The notes: generated from the letters alone by a model not told the origin. DNA of 64,000 nt from Lentzea californiensis (GCF_024648825.1 NZ_JANBBE010000015.1:62001-126000); one strand, 5' to 3'; positions 1 through 9,689 are shown, counted from the first letter of the stretch. Translations and numbers: made by a program.

Positions 1-1
1 C

Positions 2-1072
2 GAGCACAACGGTGTGCTGCTCGACCGGATCGCGTCCGGGCACACCGCCGACGGCATCACGTTCGCGCACGAGCCCGGCACCGAGGTGCGGTCGGGCCTG
101 CGCGGGCGGCCGATCGGCGTCGAGCAGTCCAACACGTCGCTGATCTACGGCCAGCAGTACATCCTGAAGATCTTCCGCAAGCTCGCGAACGGCGAGAACC
201 GCGACCTGACGATGCACCGCGCGTTGCGGTCGGTCGGCTGCGAGCACATCGCGCAGCCGCTGGGCTCGATCTCGACGACGCTGAACGACCAGCAGATCAC
301 GCTCGCGATGCTGCAGGAGTTCCTGCCGGACGCGGTCGAGGGCTGGGACATGGCCAAGACCTCGGTGCGCGACCTGATGGCCGAGGCCGACCTGCACGCG
401 TTCGAGGTCGGCGGCGACTTCGCGGGCGAGGCACAACGCCTCGGCCACGCCGTCGCGAAGGTGCACGCCGATCTCGCCGAGGCCCTGGGCACGCGGATCG
501 CGGACGAGGACGCCATCGACCGCGCCATCGAGGGCATGAAGCGACGCCTGAGCGTCGTGCTGGAGGCGGTGCCGGAACTGGGCCGCCACGAGGAGCCCTT
601 GCGCGCCGCGTTCGAGGAGGCGCGCCACCACATCGGCGCGATCCCGATCCAGCACATCCACGGCGACCTGCACCTCGGCCAGGTGCTGCGGACCGTGCAC
701 GGCTGGCTGCTGATCGACTTCGAGGGCGAGCCCGCGGCGAAGGTCGAGGACCGCCTCGCGTTGCGGTCGCCGTTGCGCGACGTGGCGGGGATGCTGAGGT
801 CGTTCGACTACGCGGCCAGGCAGCTGCTCATCGGCCAGCCCGACGACGACCAGCTCGCCTACCGCGCGATGGAGTGGACGAAGCGCAACCGGGCCGCGTT
901 CTGCGACGGCTACGCCGAGGTGGCGGGCGACCCGCGGGACCACGCGCACCTGCTGCGCGCTTTCGAGCTGGACAAGGCGGTCTACGAGGTCGCTTACGAG
1001 CACGCCAACAGGCCGGAGTGGTTGACGGTTCCGCTGTCGTCGATCGCCCGGATGACTTCTGGAGGGAACTGA
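2..1072 (+). CDS. mak: Maltokinase, C-terminal part (5' end outside window)
   Basis: The open frame runs in from the left edge, so the N-terminus is missing. Maltokinase phosphorylates maltose with ATP to maltose-1-phosphate, the substrate of GlgE, in the cytoplasm. Visible here is the kinase-fold catalytic loop [10 protein letters not shown] (nt 660-689) followed by LIDFEGEP (nt 712-735), the signature seen in maltokinases and related APH-fold sugar kinases. The family is usually about 440-480 residues, so roughly 100 are missing. It ends two bases before the glgB start, with the glgB ribosome site inside its last codons, so the two are translationally linked. The neighbour and motifs together make the assignment firm. 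Confidence 0.9.
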   Translation, partial: EHNGVLLDRIASGHTADGITFAHEPGTEVRSGLRGRPIGVEQSNTSLIYGQQYILKIFRKLANGENRDLTMHRALRSVGCEHIAQPLGSISTTLNDQQITLAMLQEFLPDAVEGWDMAKTSVRDLMAEADLHAFEVGGDFAGEAQRLGHAVAKVHADLAEALGTRIADEDAIDRAIEGMKRRLSVVLEAVPELGRHEEPLRAAFEEARHHIGAIPIQHIHGDLHLGQVLRTVHGWLLIDFEGEPAAKVEDRLALRSPLRDVAGMLRSFDYAARQLLIGQPDDDQLAYRAMEWTKRNRAAFCDGYAEVAGDPRDHAHLLRAFELDKAVYEVAYEHANRPEWLTVPLSSIARMTSGGN

Positions 1073-1074
1073 GC

Positions 1075-3249
1075 GTGAAGGCCGACCTGGACCGACTCCT
1101 GTCAGGTGCGCACCACGACCCGCACTCGGTGCTGGGTGTGCACTCCGTCGGCGACCAGGTGATCGCGCGGGCTCTTCGCCCAGGTGCGACGTCGGTCGCG
1201 GTGGCCTGGGGCGACAAGCAGGTCGAGCTGCCGCGCATCGCCGACGCGCTGTTCGAGGGCGAGCTGCCGGAGCTGCCCGGCGACTACCGGTTGCTGGTCA
1301 AGTACGACGGCGGCCCGGCCATCGAGGTCGACGACCCGTACCGCTGGCTGCCGACCGTGGGCGAGCTGGACCTGCACCTCATCGGCGAAGGCCGGCACGA
1401 GCGGCTGTGGGACGTGCTCGGCGCTCATGTCCGTTGCTACGAAACGGCTTCCGGTGACGTCACCGGCGTCTCGTTCGCGGTGTGGGCACCGAACGCGCGC
1501 GGTGTGCGCGTGACGGGTGACTTCGACGGCTGGGACGGGCGCGCGAACCCGTTGCGCTCCATGGGTTCCAGCGGCGTGTGGGAGGTGTTCCTGCCGAACG
1601 TCGTGGTGGGCTCGCGGTACAAGTTCCGCATCCTCGGCCAGGACGGCATCTGGCACGAGAAGGCCGACCCGATGGCGTTCGCCACGGAGGTCCCGCCGCA
1701 GACGGCCTCGGTCGTCACGCGGTCCGAGTACCAGTGGGGCGACGCGGAGTGGGAGGCCCGGCGCGGGGCCACGCAGTGGGCGAACGCGCCGATGTCGACC
1801 TACGAGGTGCACCTCGGCTCCTGGAAGCCCGGTCTCAGCTACCGGGAACTGGCCGTCGAGCTCGCGGACTACTGCGAGGACATGGGCTTCACGCACATCG
1901 AGATGCTGCCCGTGGCCGAGCACCCGTTCGGCGGTTCGTGGGGCTACCAGGTCACCTCGTACTACGCGCCGACCTCGCGTTTCGGGTCGCCGGACGACTT
2001 CCGGTACTTCGTGGACACGCTGCACCAGCGCGGCATCGGAGTGCTGGTCGACTGGGTGCCCGCGCACTTCCCGAAGGACGCCTGGGCGCTCGCGAAGTTC
2101 GACGGCACGGCGCTGTACGAGCACGCCGACCCGCGTCGTGGCGAGCAGCTCGACTGGGGCACGTACGTCTTCGACTTCGGGCGCAACGAGGTCCGCAACT
2201 TCCTCGTGGCGAACGCGCTGTACTGGATCGAGGAGTTCCACCTCGACGGCCTGCGCGTGGACGCCGTCGCGTCGATGCTCTACCTCGACTACTCGCGGCC
2301 GGCGGACCAGTGGCTGCCCAACGAGTTCGGCGGCCGGGAGAACCTCGACGCGGTGCGGTTCCTGCAGGAGCTGAACGCGACCGTCTACAAGCGGCACCCC
2401 GGCGTGGTCATGATCGCCGAGGAGTCGACGGCGTGGCCGGGCGTCACGCGGCCGACGCACCTCGGCGGACTCGGGTTCGGCTTCAAGTGGAACATGGGCT
2501 GGATGCACGACACGCTGCACTACCTGTCGCGCGAGCCGGTGCACCGCTCGTTCCACCACAACGAGATGACGTTCTCGCTGGTGTACGCGTGGAGCGAGAA
2601 CTTCGTGCTGCCGCTCTCGCACGACGAGGTGGTGCACGGCAAGGGTTCGCTGTGGACCCGGATGCCGGGCGACGACTGGAACAAGGCCGCCGGTGTGCGG
2701 TCGCTGCTGGCGTTCATGTGGGCGCATCCGGGCAAGCAGCTGCTGTTCATGGGCGGCGAGTTCGGGCAGCGGCAGGAGTGGTCGGAGTCGCGGTCGCTCG
2801 ACTGGCACCTCGTCGAGCAGGACCCGCTGCACCAGGGCATCCAGTCGCTGACGCGCGACCTGAACTCGGTGTACAAGACCGCCGCGGCGCTGTTCTCGAA
2901 CGACGTCACGCCGGAGGGGTTCCAGTGGATCGACGCGAACGACTCGGGCGGCAACGTCCTGTCGTTCCTGCGGATCGGTGAGGACGGCTCGACGCTCGCC
3001 TGCGTGGCGAACTTCTCCGGGTCGCCGCACCACGACTACCGCGTCGGCCTGCCGTCGTCCGGACGCTGGAAGGAGCTCGTGAACACCGACGCCGCGCACT
3101 ACGGCGGTTCGGGCGTGGGCAACCTCGGTGGCGTCGAGGCCGAGGCCAGGCCGTGGCACGGGAGGCCGTACTCAGCCATCCTGCAGCTGCCGCCGTCCGG
3201 CGTGTTGTGGCTGGTCCCCGACCCGGTGACCGAGATCGAGACTCTCTGA
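1075..3249 (+). CDS. glgB: 1,4-alpha-glucan branching enzyme GlgB
   Basis: GlgB transfers alpha-1,4 glucan segments to make alpha-1,6 branches in cytoplasmic glycogen-like alpha-glucan. The 724-residue protein has an N-terminal carbohydrate-binding/E-set part, then the GH13 barrel. Catalytic residues are readable: nucleophile Asp396 in RVDAVAS, acid/base Glu449 in EEST, and the third acid Asp517 in LSHDEVV. The GTG start at 1075 is chosen because GGAGGG (1061-1066) sits at the right distance; the frame is open upstream to 874 but lacks a better start. Following maltokinase, it fits the TreS-Mak-GlgE-GlgB pathway. Its last 78 bases overlap a gene on the other strand. Confidence 0.97.
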   Translation: MKADLDRLLSGAHHDPHSVLGVHSVGDQVIARALRPGATSVAVAWGDKQVELPRIADALFEGELPELPGDYRLLVKYDGGPAIEVDDPYRWLPTVGELDLHLIGEGRHERLWDVLGAHVRCYETASGDVTGVSFAVWAPNARGVRVTGDFDGWDGRANPLRSMGSSGVWEVFLPNVVVGSRYKFRILGQDGIWHEKADPMAFATEVPPQTASVVTRSEYQWGDAEWEARRGATQWANAPMSTYEVHLGSWKPGLSYRELAVELADYCEDMGFTHIEMLPVAEHPFGGSWGYQVTSYYAPTSRFGSPDDFRYFVDTLHQRGIGVLVDWVPAHFPKDAWALAKFDGTALYEHADPRRGEQLDWGTYVFDFGRNEVRNFLVANALYWIEEFHLDGLRVDAVASMLYLDYSRPADQWLPNEFGGRENLDAVRFLQELNATVYKRHPGVVMIAEESTAWPGVTRPTHLGGLGFGFKWNMGWMHDTLHYLSREPVHRSFHHNEMTFSLVYAWSENFVLPLSHDEVVHGKGSLWTRMPGDDWNKAAGVRSLLAFMWAHPGKQLLFMGGEFGQRQEWSESRSLDWHLVEQDPLHQGIQSLTRDLNSVYKTAAALFSNDVTPEGFQWIDANDSGGNVLSFLRIGEDGSTLACVANFSGSPHHDYRVGLPSSGRWKELVNTDAAHYGGSGVGNLGGVEAEARPWHGRPYSAILQLPPSGVLWLVPDPVTEIETL

Positions 3250-3867
3250 GACGTCCGGCAGCGCTCCGTTCCAGTAGAGCGCACCGGACACCTGCGCGGG
3301 ACCGGTGCCCGCGCAGGTGCGGACGACCTGGTCCTCCAGGTCGAACGGCGGGAAGTCCGCGCAGCCGGTGACGGTGAGCTCCAGGCCGGTCAGCGGCTCG
3401 CTGCCGGTGTTGGTGACGGTGATCTTCAGGGTGTCCTGCCCGGCTTCGAGCGCGACGTCGTAGGCGGACACCCTGAGGAACACGCAGTCCCAGTGGACCT
3501 CGGTACTGGTGGTGGCGAAGAACTGGACGGTGGCGGCGTCACGCGGCGCGACCATGCCGTAACTGTTCTGGCGCTTCGTCTTGCGGCCCGGCCGGAGCGC
3601 GTAGGTGCGTCCGGTCTGGGCGCCGGCGCGGTCGTGGAACCGCAGTCCGGTCGCCGTCGCGGGTCCGGGCGCCTGGCTGCCTGCCCAGACCGACAGGTCG
3701 TAGACACCTCCCGGGACGACGTCCAGCACCGACTGGGCCGTGCCTGGCCCGACGATCACGCCCGCGCGCGGCTCCGGCGCGATTCCCCCGGTGCAACCGG
3801 GCATGGTCGGATCGGCCCCCGGCGGAGGGCCCAGAAGCAGCAACGCGGCGCACAACACTTCGCGCAC
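3172..3867 (-). CDS. Exported protein of unknown function
   Basis: I do not recognise a named family. The protein (231 residues from GTG 3867) has a hydrophobic N-terminus suggestive of a signal sequence. It then has a beta-rich body with several cysteines and the stretch [16 protein letters not shown], typical of small Ig-like (CARDB/DUF11 type) extracellular domains. No Shine-Dalgarno is visible before GTG 3867. A TACATT sequence lies about 7 bases upstream, so the message may be leaderless. The last 26 codons run antisense inside the end of glgB, an unusual overlap; those residues look like read-through rather than folded protein. The gene is real by composition, the start is uncertain. 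Confidence 0.55.
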   Translation of the reverse strand: MREVLCAALLLLGPPPGADPTMPGCTGGIAPEPRAGVIVGPGTAQSVLDVVPGGVYDLSVWAGSQAPGPATATGLRFHDRAGAQTGRTYALRPGRKTKRQNSYGMVAPRDAATVQFFATTSTEVHWDCVFLRVSAYDVALEAGQDTLKITVTNTGSEPLTGLELTVTGCADFPPFDLEDQVVRTCAGTGPAQVSGALYWNGALPDVSESLDLGHRVGDQPQHAGRRQLQDG

Positions 3868-4000
3868 GAATGGAAATGTAAGTCGATCGGGCGACTCCGG
3901 CCCGGTGAACCTGATCAGTCCGCCGCACGTTGCCCCTTGTATGCGCCTGACTTGGACGACTAGGACGCCCCGGGAGCCGGCCGGCAGGCACAATGGTTCC

Positions 4001-5371
4001 ATGCGGCACCGGAGCATCGCGCTGATCGTCGTCACCGCCCTGCTTGCCGCAGGGTGCACAGCCCAGATCCCAGGGACGCCCCGCGCCGCCAAGGTGGTGA
4101 AGAAGGAGGCGTCCACCACCACCGTCCAGGTGCGCGGATCGGACAACGGCCCGATCGACAAACTGGCCGCCACCGCGCTCACGGACATCGAGGAGTTCTG
4201 GACCGAGTCGTTCCAGACGACCTTCAACAAGCCGTGGAAGCCGCTGGGCGGCGGTTACTTCTCGGTCGACACGGCCGACGCCACCGCGAAGCCGCCGCCG
4301 TGCACGCAGAAGGCCGCGGACGTGGAGGGCAACGCGTTCTACTGCCCGGCCGCCGACGCGATCGCCTGGGACCGCGCGTCCCTGCTGCCGGTGCTGCAGG
4401 ACCGCTTCGGCGAGGCGGCCGTGGTCGTCGTCCTCGCGCACGAGATCGGCCACGCCGTGCAGAACCGCATGGGCATCACGCCTGAGGCCGAGCGCCGCGA
4501 GCCGGAGAAGTACCCGACGATCCTCACCGAGGCCCAGGCCGACTGCTTCGCGGGCGCGTTCGTGCGCAACGTGGCGGACGGCAAGTCGCAGCGCCTCGAC
4601 ATCAACGCCGACGCCCTGGACAAGGCCCTGGGCGCCCTCATCACGTTCCGCGACCCGGTCGGCACCTCCCCGGAGGACGAGCAGGCGCACGGCAGCGCGT
4701 TCGACCGCGTGGCGGCCTTCCAGGACGGCTACGAGCAGGGCACGAAGTTCTGCGGCGCGATGACGGTCAAGAACCGCCAGTTCACGCAGCGCGCGTTCAC
4801 CAGCGTCAAGGACCGCGCGAACGGCGGCAACCTGCCGTTCGACGACATGCTCGAAGCCGTCACCCCGGACCTCGACGGCTTCTTCAAGAACCTCGCCACG
4901 ACCGCGGGCAAGACCTGGCCCTCGCCGCGCGCGGAGGCCTCCCAGACCGAGCCGGACTGCTCCGGTGACCAGGGCCCCGTCGCGTACTGCCCGGCGGACA
5001 AGACCATCAAGATCGACACCAAGGACGAGCTGCCGGCCCTGCACAAGGAGTTCGGCGACTACGCGACGGGCACGCTGATCGCGACCAGGTACGCGATGGC
5101 CGAACTGGCCGTGCTCGGCAAGCCGACCGAGGGCGAGGACGCCTCCGCGGCGGCGTTGTGCCTGGCCGGCGCGTACACCGGCGCGGTGTTCCAGCGACAG
5201 GACGGGTTCGGCCTCTCGCCGGGCGACTTCGACGAGGCCGTGACGGTGCTGCTGCAGTTCGACTACGCGGCCCGCGACACCAAGGGCTCGAACCCCGTGG
5301 ATCCCGGGTTCGAGCGGGTGAAGAAGTTCCGCGAGGGCGTGTTCGAGGGCGCGAAGAAGTGCGGCGTCTGA
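4001..5371 (+). CDS. Neutral zinc metallopeptidase lipoprotein, copy 1
   Basis: A 456-residue lipoprotein beginning with a signal sequence and lipobox LAAGC, so probably anchored outside the membrane. The active-site motif HEIGH is at residues 147-151 (LAHEIGHAVQ), and the downstream glutamate segment EAQADCFAGAF supplies the third zinc ligand expected for this YpfJ/Zn_peptidase-type family. The C-terminal third carries cysteine pairs and a second helical region without a catalytic motif. It is clearly paralogous along its length to the gene at 7335-8777, including the phrase about EEFW near residue 65 and GDFDEAV near the end. Substrate unknown. ATG 4001 gives the signal peptide; the frame is open further upstream but that part is not protein-like. 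Confidence 0.85.
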   Translation: MRHRSIALIVVTALLAAGCTAQIPGTPRAAKVVKKEASTTTVQVRGSDNGPIDKLAATALTDIEEFWTESFQTTFNKPWKPLGGGYFSVDTADATAKPPPCTQKAADVEGNAFYCPAADAIAWDRASLLPVLQDRFGEAAVVVVLAHEIGHAVQNRMGITPEAERREPEKYPTILTEAQADCFAGAFVRNVADGKSQRLDINADALDKALGALITFRDPVGTSPEDEQAHGSAFDRVAAFQDGYEQGTKFCGAMTVKNRQFTQRAFTSVKDRANGGNLPFDDMLEAVTPDLDGFFKNLATTAGKTWPSPRAEASQTEPDCSGDQGPVAYCPADKTIKIDTKDELPALHKEFGDYATGTLIATRYAMAELAVLGKPTEGEDASAAALCLAGAYTGAVFQRQDGFGLSPGDFDEAVTVLLQFDYAARDTKGSNPVDPGFERVKKFREGVFEGAKKCGV

Positions 5372-5388
5372 CGACCTGAGAACAAGCG

Positions 5389-5424
5389 GAAGCCCGCACC
5401 GGCTCGAGGCCTGGTGCGGGCTTC
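5389..5424. terminator. Bidirectional hairpin terminator
   Basis: A perfect 12-bp stem, GAAGCCCGCACC (5389-5400) and its complement at 5413-5424, with a 12-base loop. It lies between two convergent genes, 18 bases after the peptidase stop, and its right arm includes the stop codon of the opposing gene. There is no long U-tract, which is common in high-GC actinobacteria. Confidence 0.8.
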
Positions 5425-6127
5425 AGCGTCGGGCGACCGGAGCCTGGTCGGACACCACGGAGATCCGCGCGCCCGGGATCTTCAGCGTTCCGCCGATCAG
5501 GTCCGTGTTGCGCACCGTGACCTCGGTGAAGGTCACGAACGGCACGTTCAGCGGCGGTGGGTGTGCCGCCGTGTAGTCCACCGGGATCTTGATCCCGAGG
5601 ATGTCCAGGTTGCCCTTGAGCTGCACCGTGAACAGCTCGATCCGGCCTGGCGAGACCGTGGACGTGCTGCCCGGTCGTGCCGCCGTCACCAGCTTGACGC
5701 CCGGTGAGACTTCAGCCGACTGCACCAGGTCCTTGATCTTCATTTCCGACGCGGTGAACTTCAGGACCTTGACGACCTGCCCGTTCAGCAGCGTGTCGAC
5801 GATCCCGACGAAGTCGAGTCCGCCCAGGTCGAGCCTGGACGCCGTCAGCGTCCACTCCCGCCCTCCCGCCGCCACCGGGGCAGGGGCCGGTGGCGGGGGT
5901 GCCGGCGCCGGAGGTCCTGTGCTGGGCGGCGGGGCAGGCACGGAGGACGACGCCGGCGGTGGGGTGGCACTGGTGCTCGACGCGGGTGGTGGCTCCGACG
6001 TGGTGCTGGTCGGGACCGGTGAGCTGCTGCCGGGGGTGGACGACGGCGGCGGCTCGGTGCTCGACGGCGGTTGCAGCGCCAGCACCGCGACCATCGCCAC
6101 GGCGGCCAGCGGCTGTGTTCGCATCAT
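5423..6127 (-). CDS. Secreted protein, third gene of DUF6230/DUF6114 operon
   Basis: A 234-residue exported protein. After a short signal sequence there is a region of about 70 residues made almost entirely of Pro, Ser, Thr and Ala, then a folded domain of about 145 residues starting near GREWTLTASRLDLGG. The domain resembles the DUF6230 protein two genes upstream in style (beta-strands such as GIKIPVDY and ISVVSDQ), which suggests a related lipid- or wall-facing beta fold, but this is inference. Two ATG codons in tandem (6127, 6124) start it; the first overlaps the upstream stop as ATGA, so it is translationally coupled. Function unknown. Confidence 0.75.
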   Translation of the reverse strand: MMRTQPLAAVAMVAVLALQPPSSTEPPPSSTPGSSSPVPTSTTSEPPPASSTSATPPPASSSVPAPPPSTGPPAPAPPPPAPAPVAAGGREWTLTASRLDLGGLDFVGIVDTLLNGQVVKVLKFTASEMKIKDLVQSAEVSPGVKLVTAARPGSTSTVSPGRIELFTVQLKGNLDILGIKIPVDYTAAHPPPLNVPFVTFTEVTVRNTDLIGGTLKIPGARISVVSDQAPVARR

Positions 6128-6573
6128 GTGGGCTGAACCCTCTGGGTCGTCTCCGGCTCCGCGTTCTCGAGCCGCGCCTCTTTCGACCCTTTCGCCTCCT
6201 TCGGCTTCTTGGGTTCGTCCGTCCACGCGACGGCGAGCGCGCCGCCGAGGAGGCTCAGAACGGTTCCGGCCAGGAAGCCGCCGAGGTTGGTCACGACGAG
6301 CGCGACCAGGGACAGCAGCACCGCGACGAGGCCGGACGCCAGCCGGAACTTGGGTTGCAGCCACAACGCGGCCGCGCAGATCGCCAGCAACGCGCCGATC
6401 AGCAGCGCGGAGACGCCGCCGATCGTCTTGATCGAGATGACCATGTCGCCGAGCTTCACGCCGACGAACGGCGGGAACAGGATGATGAGTGCGCCTCCGG
6501 CCACGAACAGGCCGGCCCAGAAGGGCCGGCCACGTCGCCACGCGGTGAATCCGCGCCAGATGCTCAGAAGCAC
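6124..6573 (-). CDS. DUF6114 membrane protein
   Basis: A 149-residue protein with about four transmembrane helices (roughly residues 17-40, 46-72, 76-98 and 100-116) and a charged, lysine/glutamate-rich C-terminal tail of about 30 residues predicted to be cytoplasmic. It matches the DUF6114 family, which in actinobacteria lies directly beside DUF6230 genes. The GTG start at 6573 lies inside the end of the DUF6230 gene (10-base overlap), and its stop overlaps the next start, so the three genes form one operon. Biochemical function is not known for the family. Confidence 0.85.
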   Translation of the reverse strand: MLLSIWRGFTAWRRGRPFWAGLFVAGGALIILFPPFVGVKLGDMVISIKTIGGVSALLIGALLAICAAALWLQPKFRLASGLVAVLLSLVALVVTNLGGFLAGTVLSLLGGALAVAWTDEPKKPKEAKGSKEARLENAEPETTQRVQPT

Positions 6574-7154
6574 TCTTGCTTCCCCTGGCGAATGGTCAGG
6601 TTCATGCCCTTGAACCTGATGGTCTGGGCCGTGGTGGCCCAGGCGGTCTGCTGCAGCGACGTGATGTTGGCCGTGTCCGCCTGCAGGCCGAACGACCCCG
6701 GCAGACCCCTGAGGTTGTCCGGTCCCTTCGTCACCTTGTTCGCGTCGATGCCGATCTCGGGGTTGCCGAGGACGAGGTCGCCGTTGAGGTCCGTGAGGTT
6801 GACGACCAGGTTGTCGGCGGACATGCCGCCCACGCTGTCCGCGGTGATGCGCATCGTCACGTCACCGACGATCGGCATGCCCGGCACGAACACCGACTGG
6901 CAGAACTTGTCGAGCCTCGCCGTCTTGAACCCGCTGACCGCGACGACGTGCACCTTGCCCGCGCCCGCGTCCACACCGCCGAACTGGACGAATCCCTGGC
7001 CCGTCAAGTTGTCGGCGGAGACCTTGAAATTGGTGCCGGACACCGCGAACGAGGCGGCCAGCGCTCCCTGGGACATGCCGAACAGGAGGGCACCGGCACC
7101 GACGGCACCGATACCCAGCACCCCGGCGAACCGTGCCCAGCGCGTTCTACCCAT
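6564..7154 (-). CDS. DUF6230 exported protein
   Basis: A 196-residue secreted protein of the DUF6230 family. An arginine-containing N-terminus (GRTRWARF) leads into a hydrophobic signal region ending near SQGALA. The mature part is beta-rich with a single cysteine near residue 84 and another at the end (KQECF). The start ATG 7154 has a strong GGAAGGAG site seven or so bases upstream. First gene of the three-gene operon with the DUF6114 membrane protein and the Pro-rich secreted protein; all three probably act together at the cell surface. Family function is undescribed. Confidence 0.85.
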   Translation of the reverse strand: MGRTRWARFAGVLGIGAVGAGALLFGMSQGALAASFAVSGTNFKVSADNLTGQGFVQFGGVDAGAGKVHVVAVSGFKTARLDKFCQSVFVPGMPIVGDVTMRITADSVGGMSADNLVVNLTDLNGDLVLGNPEIGIDANKVTKGPDNLRGLPGSFGLQADTANITSLQQTAWATTAQTIRFKGMNLTIRQGKQECF

Positions 7155-7250
7155 ATCCCGAACTCCTTCCACGCTGAAGGCTTGCGGAGGGGACTGTGCG
7201 CCCCCAAACGTCAGCCGTACAACGAAAACGAGCCCGCGCAGTTTTGAAAT

Positions 7251-7264
7251 CACCCCGAGGGGTG
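7251..7264. promoter_or_regulatory. Palindrome in the divergent DUF6230 / peptidase spacer
   Basis: CACCCCGAGGGGTG is a 6-bp inverted repeat with a 2-base centre, lying in the 180-base spacer between the divergent DUF6230 operon (start 7154) and the second metallopeptidase (start 7335). It could be an operator shared by both promoters or a small hairpin. No regulator gene is adjacent, so this is only a candidate. Confidence 0.3.
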
Positions 7265-7334
7265 AGGAGTTTTCACGTTTGGCCGAAGGTACGTGCCGAA
7301 TGGCCTCAGAACGCGCTTAGTAGGGTCTGACCTC

Positions 7335-8777
7335 ATGGGATTCGGACGAATCGCCGTCGCGCTGGTCGTGACCGCCGCCTTGACCGCTTGTGCTTCCGTG
7401 GTCGACGGCGAACCGAAGGGCGAGCGCCCCGACCCCACGAAGGTCGCGGGCCTGGAGATCTCCAACGGCCCGTCCGGCCCGAAGAAGGGTGTGCCGGACG
7501 CGGACCTGAGCGTGGAGAACGGTGACGGCGGCGACATGGACCGCCTGGCCATCAACACCCTCGCCGACGTGCAGGAGTTCTGGAAGGCGGAGTTCCCCGC
7601 CTCGTTCGCGGGCAAGACGTTCGAGCCGGTGAAGCGCCTCATCTCCTACGACTCCAACGGCAAGGGCGTCGAGGTCTGCAAGCTCGACACCACCGGCATC
7701 GCGAACGCCTTCTACTGCGCCCTCGACGACAGCATCACCTGGGACCGCGGCGAGCTCCTGCCGATGCTCAAGGACTCCTTCGGCCCGATGGCCGTCGTCA
7801 CCGTCCTGGCCCACGAGATGGGTCACGCCGTCCAGTACAAGCTCGGCCCCGCCTCCAACATCGGCGCCAACACCCCGTCGATCGTCAAGGAGCAGCAGGC
7901 CGACTGCTACACCGGCGTCTTCATGCGCTGGATCGCCGAGAACAAGTCGAAGCACTTCGAACTCTCCACCGGCGAGGGCCTCAACCAGGTCCTGCAGACG
8001 ATGTTCTTCATCCGCGACAGCGCCGGCACGTCCTTCGAGAAGCAGGGCGCCCACGGCAGCGCGTTCGACCGCGTCTCCGCCTTCCAGTTCGGCTTCACCC
8101 GAGGCTCCGCCCGCTGCGCCGAGATCAACGAGGCCGAGATCGGCAAGCGCATCACCGAGCGCCCGTTCGACCTCTCCGACACCGACCAGGGCCAGGGCCG
8201 CGGCAACGCCCAGGTGAACGAGGACAAGTACCTCAGGGCCCTGGAGGAGTCACTCCGCGACGCCTACAAGTCGAGCGGCGCGGCCTTCCCGGCCTTCGAC
8301 AAGGCAGGCATCAAACCCTGCGCCAACGCCCAGACCACGTCCCCCGCCTCCTACTGCCCAGCGGTCAACCAGCTGCAACTCGACCTCCCGCAACTGGTCA
8401 AGATCGGCACACCCCCGAAGAAGGGCTCGAAGGGCGGCATCGGCGACTTCGCCGCGTTCGCGGTCATCGCGTCCCGCTTCTCGCTCTCCATCCAGCACGC
8501 GACGGGCTTCAAACTCGACGACGACGCAGCAGGCCAGCGCACCGCCTGCCTGACAGGAGCCTGGGCGGGCCTCACCAACCGCCCCAACGCGGCAGCGGGC
8601 CTGCGCCTCTCCCCAGGCGACCTGGACGAGGCAGTGGCAGAACTCCTGGCAGACGACAGCCTCATCGCGGCAGACGTCAACGGCAAAGCAGTGCCCTCGG
8701 GCTTCGCCAGGGTGGAAGCGTTCGGCGACGGCTTCTTCCGAGGCCTCTCGTTCTGCGTGAAGAAGTACTCGGTTTGA
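7335..8777 (+). CDS. Neutral zinc metallopeptidase lipoprotein, copy 2
   Basis: A 480-residue lipoprotein with signal peptide and lipobox LTACA-type end (cysteine in TAALTAC). HEMGH lies at residues 160-164 (LAHEMGHAVQ), followed by KEQQADCYTGVFM, the expected third-ligand region of the YpfJ-like zinc peptidases. It parallels the gene at 4001-5371 throughout (QEFW near residue 77, GSAFDRVSAFQ, SPGDLDEAV), so the two arose by duplication. It is transcribed divergently from the DUF6230 operon and ends 32 bases before the ArsR-GNAT gene, whose operator lies in that gap. Substrate not predictable. Confidence 0.85.
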   Translation: MGFGRIAVALVVTAALTACASVVDGEPKGERPDPTKVAGLEISNGPSGPKKGVPDADLSVENGDGGDMDRLAINTLADVQEFWKAEFPASFAGKTFEPVKRLISYDSNGKGVEVCKLDTTGIANAFYCALDDSITWDRGELLPMLKDSFGPMAVVTVLAHEMGHAVQYKLGPASNIGANTPSIVKEQQADCYTGVFMRWIAENKSKHFELSTGEGLNQVLQTMFFIRDSAGTSFEKQGAHGSAFDRVSAFQFGFTRGSARCAEINEAEIGKRITERPFDLSDTDQGQGRGNAQVNEDKYLRALEESLRDAYKSSGAAFPAFDKAGIKPCANAQTTSPASYCPAVNQLQLDLPQLVKIGTPPKKGSKGGIGDFAAFAVIASRFSLSIQHATGFKLDDDAAGQRTACLTGAWAGLTNRPNAAAGLRLSPGDLDEAVAELLADDSLIAADVNGKAVPSGFARVEAFGDGFFRGLSFCVKKYSV

Positions 8778-8784
8778 CCCTTTA

Positions 8785-8800
8785 ATCGACCAACGTCGAT
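8785..8800. promoter_or_regulatory. ArsR-type operator
   Basis: ATCGAC CAAC GTCGAT is a perfect 6-bp inverted repeat with a 4-base spacer, ending nine bases before the GTG of the ArsR-acetyltransferase gene. Its size and position are typical of an autoregulatory ArsR/SmtB operator; binding itself is inferred. Confidence 0.6.
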
Positions 8801-8809
8801 ACTCAAGCC

Positions 8810-9604
8810 GTGCTAACCGACGAAGCCACGACCTACGCCTCCTGGTTCGCGACGCTCTCCGACCCCACGAGAGTCCGCCTGCTGCACCACGTGGCCTCGT
8901 CTCCGACCCCGGTCACCGTGGGCGAACTGACCACCCTGCTGGGCGTGAGCCAGTCCACCTGCTCACACCACGTCCGCAAACTGGCAGAGGTCGGCTTCCT
9001 CCACATCCAGCGCGAGGGCACAACAACCCTCGTAACGGTCAACCCGGCCTGCTGCACGGGCCTCCCCCACGCAGCAGACGCGGTGATGGGCGCCCTCTCC
9101 ACAGGCACCGTGAACCCAGTACCAAGCGTCACGATCCGCACCATGACGGCAGCAGACTGGCCAGACGTCCGCCGCATCTACGGCGAAGGCATAGCGTCAG
9201 GCAACGCAACGTTCGAGACCGAAGTCCCGTCCCGCAGAACCCTGGAATCCAAGTGGCTACCGGACCACCGCTGGATAGCCGTGGTGGACGGCAAAACCGC
9301 AGGCTGGGCAGCAGCCACCCCGGTATCGCCCCGCGAGTGCTACGCCGGGGTGGTAGAAACCTCGATCTACGTGGCCGACGCCTCCCAGGGCAGGGGCGTG
9401 GGCAAAACCCTGCTGCACCACCAGGTCTCAGCCGCAGACGCCGACGACATGTGGACCCTGCAAGCAGTCATCTTCCCGGAGAACCGAGCCAGCATCGCCC
9501 TGCACCACAAAGCGGGCTTCCGCACAGTGGGCCTACGCGAACGAATCGCCAAGCACCACGGCGAATGGCGAGACACAGTCCTTTTGGAACGCAGACGCCC
9601 TTAG
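8810..9604 (+). CDS. ArsR-family regulator fused to a GNAT acetyltransferase
   Basis: One 264-residue chain with two domains. Residues about 5-95 are an ArsR/SmtB winged helix (DPTRVRLLHHVA; recognition region GVSQSTCSHHVRKLAEVG), with metalloid-ligand-like cysteines in STCSHH and a CC pair at NPACCTGLP. Residues about 105-264 are a GNAT acetyltransferase of the phosphinothricin/ArsN type (acetyl-CoA loop QGRGVGKTLL; C-terminal ENRASIALHHKAGF). Fusions of this kind are known in actinobacteria. A likely reading is that a metalloid or a toxic amine is sensed by the first half and acetylated by the second. The GTG start at 8810 sits right behind the operator; there is almost no leader, so the message may be leaderless. 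Confidence 0.88.
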   Translation: MLTDEATTYASWFATLSDPTRVRLLHHVASSPTPVTVGELTTLLGVSQSTCSHHVRKLAEVGFLHIQREGTTTLVTVNPACCTGLPHAADAVMGALSTGTVNPVPSVTIRTMTAADWPDVRRIYGEGIASGNATFETEVPSRRTLESKWLPDHRWIAVVDGKTAGWAAATPVSPRECYAGVVETSIYVADASQGRGVGKTLLHHQVSAADADDMWTLQAVIFPENRASIALHHKAGFRTVGLRERIAKHHGEWRDTVLLERRRP

Positions 9605-9689
9605 CAGCCACCCCACCCGCGAAGCCGAAGGCGAGCCGTCCTCCCACAGCGATGCCGCAGGCGAGCCGTTCTTACCAAGCGGGCCCGGC

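Noticed and set aside
1102-3159. Long open frame on the minus strand across glgB (685 codons)
   Set aside because: Shadow of a GC-rich gene: the translation is Arg/Val/Leu-rich without motifs, while the plus strand has a full GH13 enzyme.
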